DNA of 64,000 nt from positions 166,906 through 230,905 of the forward strand of contig NZ_JAJLJH010000009.1 in the NCBI RefSeq assembly GCF_023231945.1, in the 5' to 3' direction. Below are positions 17,597 to 26,574 of this stretch, piece by piece. The position numbers and the translations under genes were made by a program. How positions within the stretch are numbered: the stretch's first letter is position 1; every line of letters begins with the position of its first letter. Under the pieces are notes generated by a model. It did no database searches and was not told the DNA's origin. It saw only the letters and a list, made by a program, of their open reading frames with translations. Source of the stretch: Scleromatobacter humisilvae (GTDB lineage Bacteria > Pseudomonadota > Gammaproteobacteria > Burkholderiales > Burkholderiaceae_C).

Positions 17597-19017
17597 AGAC
17601 GTCGTTCCGCCTCACGCTGCTCGCGGCGGCGCTCGCGGTCGCGGGCTGCGCCGTCGGCCCCGACTACAAGCGCCCGACGCCCGACCTGCCCGTGGCCTGG
17701 AAGCTGGAGGCGCCCTGGCGCACCGGCGCGCCCGCCGACGCCGCCGACAAGGGCGACTGGTGGAAGGCCTTCGGCGACGCGCAGCTCGATGCGCTCGAGA
17801 CGCGTGCGATGGCCGACAGCCCCACGCTCGCGATCGCGGCCGCGCGTCTCGCGCAGGCGCGCGCGACCGTCACCGCCACGTCGGCCGGCCTGTTCCCGTC
17901 GCTGAGCCTGGCGTCGCACGACCAGCGCTTCCGCATCTCGGCCAACCGCCCGCTCGCGAACTACGCGTCGCCGAACTTCTCGACGGTGCAGAACGACTTC
18001 CCGCTGGGCCTGAGCGTCAACTACGAGGTCGACCTGGCCGGGCGTGTCTCGCGCAGCGTCGAGGGTGCGAAGGCGTCGGCGGAGCAGTCGGCGGCCGACC
18101 TTGCGAACACGCGGCTGGTCGTCAGCGCGGAGCTGGCGTCGGACTGGTACAACCTCGTCACGCTGGACGCCTCGCTGGACGTGCTCGATCGCTCGATCGC
18201 GCTGCAGCGCAAGGCACTCGGCTTCGTCAACCAGCGCCACGACCTCGGCGCCGGCACCGGCCTCGAGGTCGCGCAGCAGCAGGCCCTGCTGGACTCGACG
18301 CTGACCCAGGTCGACGTGCAGAAGCGCCAGCGCGCGCAGTTCGAGCACGCGATCGCCGCGCTGATCGGCGCGCCCGCGCCCACGTTCAGCCTGCCGCCGG
18401 TCAAGCGCGACCTGCGGCCGCCGCCGATACCCGTGGGTGTACCGTCCGACCTGCTGCAGCGCCGGCCCGACGTCGCGTCCGCCGAGCGCGCGATGGCCGC
18501 GGCCAACGCGCAGATCGGCGTCGCGACGGCGGCGTTCTATCCCAGCATCTTCCTGCAACCGAGCATCGGCGAGGAGAGCCGCGCGCTCAGCACGCTGTTC
18601 AACGCGCCCAGCCTGGTCTGGGCTATCGGGGTCTCGGCCACGCAGACCCTGTTCGACGCCGGACGCACGCGCGCCAACGTCGACTTCGCCAAGGCCGGCT
18701 ACGACGCCACGGTCGCCACCTATCGCCGCACGCTGCTGACCGCGATGCAGGAGGTCGAGGACGGCATCACGGGCGTCGCCTCGCTCGATCGCGCCACCGC
18801 GCAGGCCCAGGTGGCCGTCGCGTCGGCACAGCGCGTTCTGGACATGGCCGACGCGCGCTACGAAGGCGGCGTGGCGACCTATCTCGACGTGATCACGGCG
18901 CAGCAGTCGCTGCTGACCGTGCAGCTGCAGGCCGCGCAGCTCGCGGGCCAGCGGCAGATCGTGGCGACGGCGCTCGTCAAGGCGCTGGGCGGCGGCTGGA
19001 GCGGCGGCGGGGCCTGA
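17593..19017 (+). CDS. Outer-membrane efflux lipoprotein (NodT/OprM family)
   Basis: This 474-residue protein starts with a lipoprotein signal (LAVAGC, Cys at about 19) followed by AVGPDYKRP, the typical start of NodT-type channels. Two outer-membrane efflux repeats are seen, with LAQARATV and LLQRRPDVASAERAMAAANAQIGVA in the expected places, and a C-terminal QQSLLTVQLQAAQLAGQRQ helix. It forms the trimeric exit duct of the pump. The GTG start overlaps the adaptor stop (GTGA). It completes a three-gene efflux operon starting at 13161. Confidence 0.94.
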   Translation: MKTSFRLTLLAAALAVAGCAVGPDYKRPTPDLPVAWKLEAPWRTGAPADAADKGDWWKAFGDAQLDALETRAMADSPTLAIAAARLAQARATVTATSAGLFPSLSLASHDQRFRISANRPLANYASPNFSTVQNDFPLGLSVNYEVDLAGRVSRSVEGAKASAEQSAADLANTRLVVSAELASDWYNLVTLDASLDVLDRSIALQRKALGFVNQRHDLGAGTGLEVAQQQALLDSTLTQVDVQKRQRAQFEHAIAALIGAPAPTFSLPPVKRDLRPPPIPVGVPSDLLQRRPDVASAERAMAAANAQIGVATAAFYPSIFLQPSIGEESRALSTLFNAPSLVWAIGVSATQTLFDAGRTRANVDFAKAGYDATVATYRRTLLTAMQEVEDGITGVASLDRATAQAQVAVASAQRVLDMADARYEGGVATYLDVITAQQSLLTVQLQAAQLAGQRQIVATALVKALGGGWSGGGA

Positions 19018-19022
19018 GCGAA

Positions 19023-20204
19023 CTAGTTCGGCTCCTTCAGCCGGACCTTCATGCGACGTATGACGTATCGCTCCTCGCCTTTCTGATCCGAATCCCACCA
19101 GTCGAACGCCATGTAGCCATTCGACACCTTGAACGTCGGGGCCATCAGTGCGCCCAGGTGCCCAGGCAGTGCATCGGGCTCCTTGAAACTGATCGTGTAG
19201 ACCCTCTCGCCTGTCGGCAGATACTTGGAGAGGATGACGCTGCTTTTCGGCGGAACGTAATTGCCGAGCCACAAGGCGTCCCGCTCGCAGATGCGGATGC
19301 TGGGAAACGGCGCTCGCTTCAGGCCTGAGAGATCCTTGATGAATACTTCGGCGGCAGAGCCTTCGTATTCCGGTTTGATGAACTCGTCGCAGCGGCTTTC
19401 GCGTTCCGCGTCCCACGCAACCTTCGCCCACCCGCCGCTGCTCAAGACCAGCTCCGGGCGGAGTTCCGTGGATTCGAGAACTTCCAACGCGACACTTTGC
19501 GCGGGAAGTCGTTCAAGCAGGCTTTCCACCTTCGGCTGAGGCACATGACAGCCATCCTTGAAATGACGGTGCCTCTCTGCTTCCTTGTTCGCGAAATTCC
19601 AGGAAGCGAAGTCGCGCGGGACAGTCGTGGCGAAATAGCCGTTCGACATTCTTTCCATCCGTAAATTCGCTTCGGCGATCTCGGCCACGCCTTGCCAGTG
19701 ATCGCGCATCTGTCCAAGCTCGTTGTCGCCGCCGGACAAGTTGGCCTTGGTCAGCGCCGCCGGCATCGACGCCGGCTGGATCTGTCGCCATGTCGACCCG
19801 ACCTGTTCATATTTCAGGAACACGAATGGAATCTCCGGGCAGCCAAAACTCTTCATGTCCGAAAAGCTGCTGTTCTGCAAGATCACCAGATAGGGAACGC
19901 CATCGACGAAATCGAGCATGACAGGGACCATTTCGTAGGGCCCTTTCCAGTGCAATTCGGACTGGGTTCCCGGTACGACTGCGCTCAGTTCATGAAAGTG
20001 CGGCAGCTTCTGGAGGGCTTGATCGAGCGGGCCATCGCCATAACTCGATCTGACGAGCCTCGTCACCTCCAGTGTGCTGCCGTCATGGAGCTGCGCCACG
20101 TCGACCCACTCCTTCGACTCGCCGGGCGAGCAAGCCGCGCACGAGAGGGCGAGCGAAGTGGCAAGAAGACGAGCAGCGCATTGGCGCGAAAATGAATCGA
20201 GCAT
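19023..20204 (-). CDS. Lipoprotein of unknown function with atypical base composition
   Basis: This 393-residue protein has a lipobox (LALSCAAC, Cys at about 25) and then SPGESKEWVDV. No family is recognised. The mature part is soluble, with many aromatic and charged residues, and a set of Cys (CPEIPF, CHVP, CDEF, CERD) that could form disulfides. The ATG at 20204 is chosen because it precedes the lipoprotein signal; a TTG 12 bases upstream is possible. Base content is about 57% G+C in the 60 bases I counted (19021-19080), against 70-75% in similar samples from neighbouring genes. Its codon use is more AT-tolerant, which suggests recent acquisition or weak selection. Confidence 0.75.
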   Translation of the reverse strand: MLDSFSRQCAARLLATSLALSCAACSPGESKEWVDVAQLHDGSTLEVTRLVRSSYGDGPLDQALQKLPHFHELSAVVPGTQSELHWKGPYEMVPVMLDFVDGVPYLVILQNSSFSDMKSFGCPEIPFVFLKYEQVGSTWRQIQPASMPAALTKANLSGGDNELGQMRDHWQGVAEIAEANLRMERMSNGYFATTVPRDFASWNFANKEAERHRHFKDGCHVPQPKVESLLERLPAQSVALEVLESTELRPELVLSSGGWAKVAWDAERESRCDEFIKPEYEGSAAEVFIKDLSGLKRAPFPSIRICERDALWLGNYVPPKSSVILSKYLPTGERVYTISFKEPDALPGHLGALMAPTFKVSNGYMAFDWWDSDQKGEERYVIRRMKVRLKEPN

Positions 20205-20340
20205 CTGGGTCGGCAAAGTAGGGAACTGGCTTCAGGCGCATTGTCGCGCTCGGCGCGCATGCGCGTTTAACCCGGTCCGACCCGCGGGACGCCTCGACTA
20301 GAGTGCTCCACAACATCCGCGAACACACGACGAGGACTCC

Positions 20341-20880
20341 ATGACCACCTGGATCTATCTGCCCGTCCCCACGCAGGAAATGCGGGACTTCGCGAGCGGC
20401 CTCCAGCTCGGCGGCCAGTACACGCTCAGCAACCACTTCGTCTCGGGCAAGGGCAAGGCTGTCTCGCGCTTCTTCGGCGGATGCCTGGACGGCGTCTCGC
20501 CCTGGGACACGCTGCTGCTGATCTGCCATGGCGCCACCGGCGGCTCGCGCTTCACCGGCGCGCAGCGCGCGGACGGCCTGAAGAAGTATTCGCCCGAGGA
20601 ACTGGCCGTCGTCATCCGCAAGGAAGGCCTGACCAAGGCGTTCATCGACCTGAAGCTGCTGGTGTGCGGCGGCGGGCTGCGCACCGCCAAGGGCGACGAT
20701 CCGTTCGCGCAGCGCACCTGCGAGGCGCTCAAGGGCGACGGCTACAGCCAGATCCGCGTGACGGGCTATCTCGGCGACGTCTCCACCACCGGCGGCAAGA
20801 TCACCGTGCTGCGCGACGGCGAGCAAGGCGGCAAGTACTACGACGGCAACGTGCCCGGCTCGTACAAGGTCTACCGGTAG
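20341..20880 (+). CDS. Small protein with possible caspase-like (clan CD) His/Cys motif
   Basis: This 179-residue soluble protein has no signal peptide. Its central part alternates hydrophobic strands with two short motifs. DTLLLICHGA ends in His63-Gly64, and LKLLVCGGGL carries Cys109-Gly. The approximately 45-residue gap holds YSPEELAVVI, a helix. The strand-HG / helix / strand-C order is that of caspase-like peptidases (CHAT, C80, gingipain types), which cut after a strand-borne His and Cys. The match is structural pattern only; I cannot name a family. It stands alone, and its 3' end overlaps the minus-strand gene at 20801 by 80 bases. Confidence 0.7.
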   Translation: MTTWIYLPVPTQEMRDFASGLQLGGQYTLSNHFVSGKGKAVSRFFGGCLDGVSPWDTLLLICHGATGGSRFTGAQRADGLKKYSPEELAVVIRKEGLTKAFIDLKLLVCGGGLRTAKGDDPFAQRTCEALKGDGYSQIRVTGYLGDVSTTGGKITVLRDGEQGGKYYDGNVPGSYKVYR

Positions 20881-21652
20881 GCGCGCCTCGACGCGCGAGC
20901 GACGGCAGGCGCGTCGACAGCGCCGGCAGCGTCGCTGAGCCGCCGACCAGCCGCTGGTCGTGCGCGTACGCCGCGGCGGATCCATCGACCTCGACGGTCC
21001 AGTCGCGCGCGAATCGCGTCTTCAGCGCCATGACGATCTCGTCGAAGCGCCAGGCCTCGGCGGCGTTCGAATCGAGATGCACGGTGCCCGCCTGGCGCGT
21101 CGTCAACAGGGCCAGCAGCGCCTCGCAGGTGTCGGCCATGAAGCTGCAGGCGGGCGTCCAGCGCGAACTCGCGACGATGCGGCCGTCGCGCGCCTGCCAG
21201 CGATCAAGCTCGGCGAGCATGTTGTTGCCGACGGCGCGTTCATCGATCTGCCAGCCCAGGCGCGCGATCGCCGCGGCAGGACACGCGCGGCGGATCGCGT
21301 CCTCGCAGGCGATCTTGCCGCGGCCGTAGTCGTCGCGCGCCGTGCGGGCATCGGCGACGTCGTGCGGGCCGTCGGGGTCGTGGTCGAACACCATCGCGGT
21401 GCTCGTGAACAGCAACGGGATGCCGTGCTCGTGCGCATGCCCGGCCAGCAGCCCGGCCCAGACGACGTTGCCGATGGCCAGGTGAGCGATGGCGTCGGGA
21501 CGCGCCTGCGCCAGCCACGCACGCGCCTGCACGCCGTCGTCGGCGGGAACGGCGTGGCGATCCCAGCCGAGGATCCGCCATCCCGCCGCTTCGGCCAGAT
21601 GCGCAAGATGCGGCGCGAGGGTGCCGGTCAGGCCGGTGACCAGCAGTCGCAT
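20801..21652 (-). CDS. NAD(P)-binding epimerase/reductase-like protein (RmlD/SDR-type)
   Basis: This 283-residue protein starts with MRLLVTGLTGTLAPHLA, a Rossmann GxxGxxG-like nucleotide loop of extended short-chain dehydrogenases. FTSTAMVFD and the YGRGK block (YxxxK catalytic pair) lie near residues 95-130. This matches dTDP-4-dehydrorhamnose reductase-type proteins. The last 27 or so residues are Arg/Ala-rich and are read antisense to the end of the gene at 20341. The natural C-terminus may therefore have been lost by a frameshift or stop mutation. It begins 2 bases after the GAF protein gene and is probably co-transcribed with it. Confidence 0.75.
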   Translation of the reverse strand: MRLLVTGLTGTLAPHLAHLAEAAGWRILGWDRHAVPADDGVQARAWLAQARPDAIAHLAIGNVVWAGLLAGHAHEHGIPLLFTSTAMVFDHDPDGPHDVADARTARDDYGRGKIACEDAIRRACPAAAIARLGWQIDERAVGNNMLAELDRWQARDGRIVASSRWTPACSFMADTCEALLALLTTRQAGTVHLDSNAAEAWRFDEIVMALKTRFARDWTVEVDGSAAAYAHDQRLVGGSATLPALSTRLPSLARRGAPTGRPCTSRARCRRSTCRLARRRAAR

Positions 21653-21654
21653 GC

Positions 21655-22221
21655 CTAGCGGCCCTGGACGTCCAGCACCTGCGCGCGCCGGCGCGACAGC
21701 TCCGACGCGCACTTGCGCAGCGCCGTGATCTCCTCGGCCGTCCAGCGCCGCGGCGCGTCGTGCACGCACGAGATCATTCCCCAGGTCTTCTCGTCGAGGT
21801 AGAACGCCGCGACGATCATCGTCACGCCCCGCGTCGGCTGCAGGTAGGTGCGGAAGATCTCGCGCAGGATCGGATCGGTGGCGGCGTCGGGGCAGACGTA
21901 GCAGCCGTTGTCATGCAGTTGCCTGAAGAACTCGCCGGTGGTCTCGCGCAGTTCCAGCGGCTCCGCCAGCACGCGCGCGGCGCGCCCGTCGTAGCCGGTG
22001 ATGCGGCGCATCGCGCGTTGCCCGACCGGCCCCGACACGTTCCAGAAGTTCACACGGGCGCAGGCCAGGGTCTGCTGGATCGCGCGGGCGACCGCGGTGG
22101 CGGCGTCGGTCTCGGTCATGCGTCCGAGGTCGACGGCCAGCGAGTGGTCGCGCATCAGGTGATGGAAATTGAACGTCGGCTTCACGCGGGCACCGTTGGG
22201 AGGCCCGTGATTTTCGCTCAA
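21655..22221 (-). CDS. GAF-domain sensor-like protein
   Basis: This protein is up to 188 residues long and has a single GAF-like fold: ARVNFWNVSG (about 60-70), CYVCPDAATDPI (about 108-120), and VTMIVAAFYLDEKTWGMISCVHDAPRRW (about 133-160, written in part). A short C-terminal helix (EITALRKCASELSRRRAQ) follows. Such domains bind small ligands or redox signals. No output domain is present, so it may act with a partner or as a free regulator. The start is unclear: TTG at 22221 gives the full length, and GTG at 22185 gives 176 residues. Neither has a good ribosome-binding site. The epimerase-like gene follows by 2 bases. Confidence 0.75.
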   Translation of the reverse strand: MSENHGPPNGARVKPTFNFHHLMRDHSLAVDLGRMTETDAATAVARAIQQTLACARVNFWNVSGPVGQRAMRRITGYDGRAARVLAEPLELRETTGEFFRQLHDNGCYVCPDAATDPILREIFRTYLQPTRGVTMIVAAFYLDEKTWGMISCVHDAPRRWTAEEITALRKCASELSRRRAQVLDVQGR

Positions 22222-22276
22222 CGCCAGGCGGCGTGCGTTCGGGCTTTGCGCGAGCCTTGCATCGCGGGTCGCGAAT

Positions 22277-23092
22277 TCAGCGACGCGCCATCAGCGCCTG
22301 CACCTCGCCGTAGGTGGCCGGCGTCGCGCTCGCCGTGTCGATGCGCCCGGTGGCGACGAACTCGCGCATCATCGCCAGCACGTGGCCGTGCATCGCCTCC
22401 GAGATCGCGGAGCCCGCGCTGAAGCGGCGCACGCCCAGCGACTGCAGGCGGCCGGCGTCGGGCAGGCCCGTCCAGGCGAGGACGTTGAGCGGCATGTCGG
22501 TGCCGGCGACGAGCGCGGCGATCTCGTCGGCGTCGGTGACGCCCGGTGCGAACAGCCCGTTCGCGCCCGCGGCACGGTAGCGCGCGGCGCGCGCGAGCGT
22601 CTCGCCGACGCGCTGGCCGGCCGGCGCGAGCGCGCGCAGCCAGGTGTCGATGCGCGCGTTGATGAACAGGTCGACGCCCGCCGACGTCGCCGCGGCGCGG
22701 GCGGCGGCGATCTTGGCGCACAGTAGCGCCGGATCCTTGCTGCCGTCCTCGATGTTGATGCCGACGGCGCCGGCCTCGAGCACCGCCGTCACGAGCTCGC
22801 CGACGCGAGCGGGCTCGTCCGAGTAGCCGCCCTCGATGTCGATGGTCACCGGCAGCCCGGTGGCGCCGGCGACGGCGCGCACCGTCTGCAGCAGCAGCTC
22901 GACCGGCAGCAGGTCGCCGTCGGGCCAGCCGTGGGCCCAGGCGACGGCGGCGCTGCTGGTGGCGATCGCGCGCGCGCCCGCCGCGTGCGCGAGGCGCGCG
23001 CTGCCGGCGTCCCAGGCGTTGGGCAAGCGCAGCAGGCCGTCGGCGTGCAGCGCGTGGAAACGGGTGGCCAGCGTGGCGAGTTCGGACTTCAT
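22277..23092 (-). CDS. Isocitrate lyase / PEP mutase superfamily protein
   Basis: This 271-residue alpha/beta-barrel protein matches the oxaloacetate decarboxylase / phosphonomutase-like branch. It shows LPNAWDAGSARL (about 24-35), TSSAAVAWAHGWPDGD, the metal-binding DIEGGYSD (about 94-101), GINIEDGSKD (about 117-126), and FINARIDTWL (about 148-157). The usual KKCGH lyase motif is absent, so it is not isocitrate lyase. The substrate is unknown. The ATG at 23092 has an AGGAGAG ribosome-binding sequence just upstream. It heads a minus-strand group with the GAF and epimerase-like genes, 56 bases from the next. Confidence 0.85.
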   Translation of the reverse strand: MKSELATLATRFHALHADGLLRLPNAWDAGSARLAHAAGARAIATSSAAVAWAHGWPDGDLLPVELLLQTVRAVAGATGLPVTIDIEGGYSDEPARVGELVTAVLEAGAVGINIEDGSKDPALLCAKIAAARAAATSAGVDLFINARIDTWLRALAPAGQRVGETLARAARYRAAGANGLFAPGVTDADEIAALVAGTDMPLNVLAWTGLPDAGRLQSLGVRRFSAGSAISEAMHGHVLAMMREFVATGRIDTASATPATYGEVQALMARR

Positions 23093-23293
23093 GCGCTCTC
23101 CTGCGAGGAATGTCGGGGTGGCGCGCATCGTCGCATGCCTGCGAACGACCTGCCCGCCATATCCGGACCTGTCCATGCCGAGATTTCCCGACAAGACCCC
23201 ATGCTCAAGTTTGGCGGCGCGCACTCCGATACGACATGAAGCTGGGTTCTCCTGGCTCGAATCCAGCGCATGCAGTACGGAGACACATCGAAC

Positions 23294-24850
23294 ATGTCCG
23301 CAACCAAGACAATGAAGGTCGCCACCAAGCTAGCCCTGAGCTATGGCGTGCTGGTCGGCCTCATCGCGCTCGTGGCCGCCGTGTGCGCGTTTCGCTTCCA
23401 GGCGATCGACGCGCGCATCGCCAACATCGTCGATGAACGCTACTACCGCGTGCAGAAGATCACCGCGATCGCCGACAGCGCGAACGCCCAGGCCCGCTTC
23501 ATCCGCAACGCCGTGATCGCCGCCAAGGATCCCGAGCAGTCGGCGGACGCCTTCAAGAACCTGGCGCTCAACGCCCGGGCCACCGACGACGGCATCGCCG
23601 AGTTCGACAAGCACGTGGACCTGGCCAAGGGCCGCGAGCTGGTCGACGCGATGATGGCCGCGCGCGCCTCGTTCTACAAGGATCGCGACGAGGTCATTCG
23701 CCTGGTCAAGGCCGGCCAATACGACGACGCCTCGCACGCGCTGCTGATCACGATGCGCCCGTCGCAGCGCGCGTTCTTCGCCGCGATCGGCGAGATCACG
23801 AAGCTGAACACGGCCATCATGAACAAGGAAGGCCAGGCCGCCCGCGAGGACGGCCACGACGCGATCGTGCTGACGCTGATCCTCGCCGGCCTGGCCGTCG
23901 TCGCCGCCAGCGCGATGGCCGTCACCATCACGCGCGGCCTCGTGCGCCAGCTCGGTGCCGAGCCCGGCGAGGTCGTCTCCATCGCCAGCGCGATCGCCGA
24001 CGGCAACCTCGCCGTCACGATCCGCACGCGCGCCGGCGACACGGGCAGCATCCTCGTGGCGATGCAGCGCATGCGCGAACGCCTCGCCGAAGTCGTGGGG
24101 CAGGTGCGCCTGTCGAGCGACGCGATCGCCACCGGCTCGGTCGAGATCGCCAGCGGCAACGCCGACCTGAGCCAGCGCACCGAGGCGCAGGCCGGCAACC
24201 TGCAGCAGACGGCCGCCTCGATGGAGCAGCTCACCGGCAGCGTGCGCTCCAGCGCCGAGACCGCCGGCGTGGCCAACCAGCTCGCCAGCGAGGCCTCGGC
24301 CGCCGCCAGCCGCGGCGGCGTCGCGGTCAACCGCGTCGTCGAGACGATGAACGAGATCGCCGTGTCGTCCAAGCGGATCGGCGACATCATCGGCGTCATC
24401 GACGGCATCGCGTTCCAGACCAACATCCTCGCCCTCAACGCCGCGGTCGAGGCCGCGCGCGCCGGCGAGCAGGGCCGCGGCTTCGCGGTCGTCGCGGGCG
24501 AGGTGCGCTCGCTGGCGCAACGCTCGGGCGAGGCGGCCAAGGAGATCAAGAGCCTGATCGGCGCGAGCGTCGAGAAGGTGGACATCGGCGCGCGCCAGGT
24601 CGACGAGGCCGGCGCGTCGATGAACGACATCGTCGCGCAGGTGCAGCGCGTGGGCCAGCTGATTGGCGAGATCTCGAGCGCCACGGTGCGGCAGTCGGGC
24701 GGCATCGGCGAGATCGGCGACGCGGTCGGCGCGCTGGACCAGACCACGCAGCAGAACGCGGCCCTCGTCGAACAGAGCGCCGCGGCGGCCGAGAGCCTGA
24801 GCCAGCAGGCCGCGCGGCTGACGCAGATCGTCAGCGTCTTCCGCCTCTGA
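23294..24850 (+). CDS. Methyl-accepting chemotaxis protein
   Basis: This 518-residue chemoreceptor has a cytoplasmic start, a first membrane helix (about 15-35), and a four-helix-bundle periplasmic sensor (about 36-185). A second membrane helix (about 190-210), a HAMP domain, and a signalling hairpin containing [20 protein letters not shown] and [18 protein letters not shown] complete it. The C-terminus ends at IVSVFRL without a CheR-tethering pentapeptide. The ATG at 23294 has GGAGA 10 bases upstream; an ATG at 23270 would add eight residues. The ligand is unknown. No other chemotaxis gene is nearby. Confidence 0.93.
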   Translation: MSATKTMKVATKLALSYGVLVGLIALVAAVCAFRFQAIDARIANIVDERYYRVQKITAIADSANAQARFIRNAVIAAKDPEQSADAFKNLALNARATDDGIAEFDKHVDLAKGRELVDAMMAARASFYKDRDEVIRLVKAGQYDDASHALLITMRPSQRAFFAAIGEITKLNTAIMNKEGQAAREDGHDAIVLTLILAGLAVVAASAMAVTITRGLVRQLGAEPGEVVSIASAIADGNLAVTIRTRAGDTGSILVAMQRMRERLAEVVGQVRLSSDAIATGSVEIASGNADLSQRTEAQAGNLQQTAASMEQLTGSVRSSAETAGVANQLASEASAAASRGGVAVNRVVETMNEIAVSSKRIGDIIGVIDGIAFQTNILALNAAVEAARAGEQGRGFAVVAGEVRSLAQRSGEAAKEIKSLIGASVEKVDIGARQVDEAGASMNDIVAQVQRVGQLIGEISSATVRQSGGIGEIGDAVGALDQTTQQNAALVEQSAAAAESLSQQAARLTQIVSVFRL

Positions 24851-24950
24851 GGACTTTTCCGGGACGGACACGGTTCTTCGCTACCATCGCCGGCTACGGC
24901 GCCGCCTGCAAGGGGCGGCGCGTCTCCCCCGATCAGCGAAAGAACAGTCC

Positions 24951-25523
24951 ATGACCTCAGGATTCCACGTCCACGGCCCCCACGATCACGAGGTCGAGCA
25001 CGCCGTCGAACACGGCGCGCGCGGCATGACCGGCCAGCTCGCGGTGATCACGGCGCTGCTCGCGACGATCGGCGCCATCTTCTCGTACCTGGGCGGCGCC
25101 ACGCAGGCCGACGCCGGGCTGGCGAAGAACAACGCCGCGATCCGCACGACCGAGGCGTCCGACCAGTGGAACTTCTACCAGGCCAAGAACGCGCGCCAAT
25201 CCATCGCCGAGGTCGCGCTGGACATCGTGCCGGCCGAACGCCGCGACGCGTACGCGAAGAACATCGAGAAGTACAAGGCCGACAAGGAGCCCATCATGGC
25301 CAAGGCCAAGGAGCTCGAGGAAGAGGCGAAGAAGTTCGAGGAGGAGTCCGAGCACCTGATGCACCAGCACCACCGCTGGGCCGAGGCGACGACGGTGATC
25401 CAGGTCTCGATCGCGCTGGCCGCCATCGCGCTGCTGACGCGGCGCCGCTGGCTCGAATGGGGCACGCTGGGGGTGGCCGGCGTGGGCATCGCGATCGGCA
25501 TCGCGGCGTTCCTGAAAGTTTGA
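24951..25523 (+). CDS. DUF4337 membrane protein
   Basis: This 190-residue protein begins with a His-rich N-terminus (FHVHGPHDHEVEHAVEHG). A membrane segment (about 27-50, VITALLATIGAIFSYLGG) follows, then a long charged coiled-coil region (about 55-145, with EEEAKKFEEESEH), and two more membrane helices at the C-terminus. That is the plan of the DUF4337 family, whose role is unknown. The His cluster could bind metal, though this is not shown. The next gene starts 4 bases after the stop, so they may be co-transcribed. Confidence 0.85.
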   Translation: MTSGFHVHGPHDHEVEHAVEHGARGMTGQLAVITALLATIGAIFSYLGGATQADAGLAKNNAAIRTTEASDQWNFYQAKNARQSIAEVALDIVPAERRDAYAKNIEKYKADKEPIMAKAKELEEEAKKFEEESEHLMHQHHRWAEATTVIQVSIALAAIALLTRRRWLEWGTLGVAGVGIAIGIAAFLKV

Positions 25524-25527
25524 CTCC

Positions 25528-26517
25528 ATGAAGGTCTGCATCTACGGCGCGGGCGCGATCGGCCTGCTGATCGGCGCGCGGCTCGCGGCCACGGGCAAGC
25601 ACGACGTGAGCGCCGTCGCGCGCGGCATGACGCTCGCCGCGTTGAACGAGCACGGGCTGCGCGTCGACGGCTTCGCCGGCCCGATCTCGGGCCCCGTGCG
25701 CGCGAGCGCCGACCCGGCCGCACTCGGCGTGCAGGACGTCGTCGTGATCGCCGTCAAGGCGCCGGGGCTCGCCGATGTCGCGCGCCGCATCGCGCCGCTG
25801 CTGGGCCCGCACACGCTGGTCGTGCCGGCGATGAATGGCGTGCCGTGGTGGTTCTGCCAGGGGCTGTCCGGACCGGCCGCGGGACTCGCGTTGAAGAGCG
25901 TCGATCCGGACGGCGGCATCGCCGCGCACCTGCCGATCGACAACGTGATCGGCTGCGTGGTGCACGCCGCCGCGTCGGTCAGCGAGCCCGGAAAGGCGTG
26001 GAACCAGATGGGTCGCGGCCTGGTCATCGGCGAGCCGCGCGGCGGCGTGTCGGAGCGCGTCGCCGCGCTGAAGACGGTGCTGGACGAGGCCGGCTTCGAG
26101 ACCATCGCCAGCGAGATGATCCAGCGCGACATCTGGTACAAGCTGTGGGGCAACATGACCACCAACCCGATCAGCGCCATCACCGGCGCGACGACCGACC
26201 GGGTCATCGGCGACGAGCTGGTGCGCCAGCTCACCAGCGACGCGATGCTCGAATCCGGCCGCATCGGCGAGCGGCTCGGCTTCGCGATCACGCAGACGCC
26301 CGCCGAGCGCCACGCCATCACGCGCAAGCTGGGCGCGTTCAAGACCTCGATGCTGCAGGACGCCGAGGCCGGCCGTGCGATCGAGCTGGACAGCCTGGTC
26401 GGCGCGGTGCGCGAGCTGGGCCAGCACGTGGGCGTGGCCACGCCGCTGATCGACGCGATCTTCGGGCTGGCGCGGGTGTTCGGGCAGGTGCACGGGTTGT
26501 ATCCGGAGGCGCGCTGA
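25528..26517 (+). CDS. 2-dehydropantoate 2-reductase family (ApbA/PanE)
   Basis: This 329-residue NADPH-dependent reductase has the N-terminal GAGAIGLLIGARL loop. VVIAVKAPGL lies near residue 75, and MNGVPWWF with the family Asn near residue 110. DIWYKLWGNMTTNPISAITG (with the catalytic Lys) lies around residue 205. The C-terminal helical domain contains KTSMLQDAEAGRAIELDSL. The classic reaction makes pantoate for coenzyme A, but many paralogues act on other 2-oxo acids. The absence of panB/panC nearby leaves the substrate open. It ends 57 bases before a divergently controlled tetR gene. Confidence 0.88.
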   Translation: MKVCIYGAGAIGLLIGARLAATGKHDVSAVARGMTLAALNEHGLRVDGFAGPISGPVRASADPAALGVQDVVVIAVKAPGLADVARRIAPLLGPHTLVVPAMNGVPWWFCQGLSGPAAGLALKSVDPDGGIAAHLPIDNVIGCVVHAAASVSEPGKAWNQMGRGLVIGEPRGGVSERVAALKTVLDEAGFETIASEMIQRDIWYKLWGNMTTNPISAITGATTDRVIGDELVRQLTSDAMLESGRIGERLGFAITQTPAERHAITRKLGAFKTSMLQDAEAGRAIELDSLVGAVRELGQHVGVATPLIDAIFGLARVFGQVHGLYPEAR

Positions 26518-26539
26518 AGGCGGCCGGATCGGCGGGCAC

Positions 26540-26567
26540 TTGACACCAACCTACTAGTTGGTAGACT
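26540..26567 (+). promoter_or_regulatory. tetR promoter with embedded TetR operator
   Basis: A perfect -35 TTGACA (26540-26545) and a -10 TAGACT (26562-26567) are 16 bases apart. The spacer is a near-complete inverted repeat, ACCAAC-CTACTA-GTTGGT (26545-26562). The -10 ends 7 bases before the ATG at 26575, so the transcript is probably leaderless. The arrangement is typical autorepression. A related 14-base sequence recurs at 27188. Confidence 0.65.
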
Positions 26568-26574
26568 GCACGCC

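Noticed and set aside
23225..23270. TGGCTCGAATCCAG, resembling a tRNA T-arm
   Set aside because: No matching acceptor, D or anticodon stems are seen around it.
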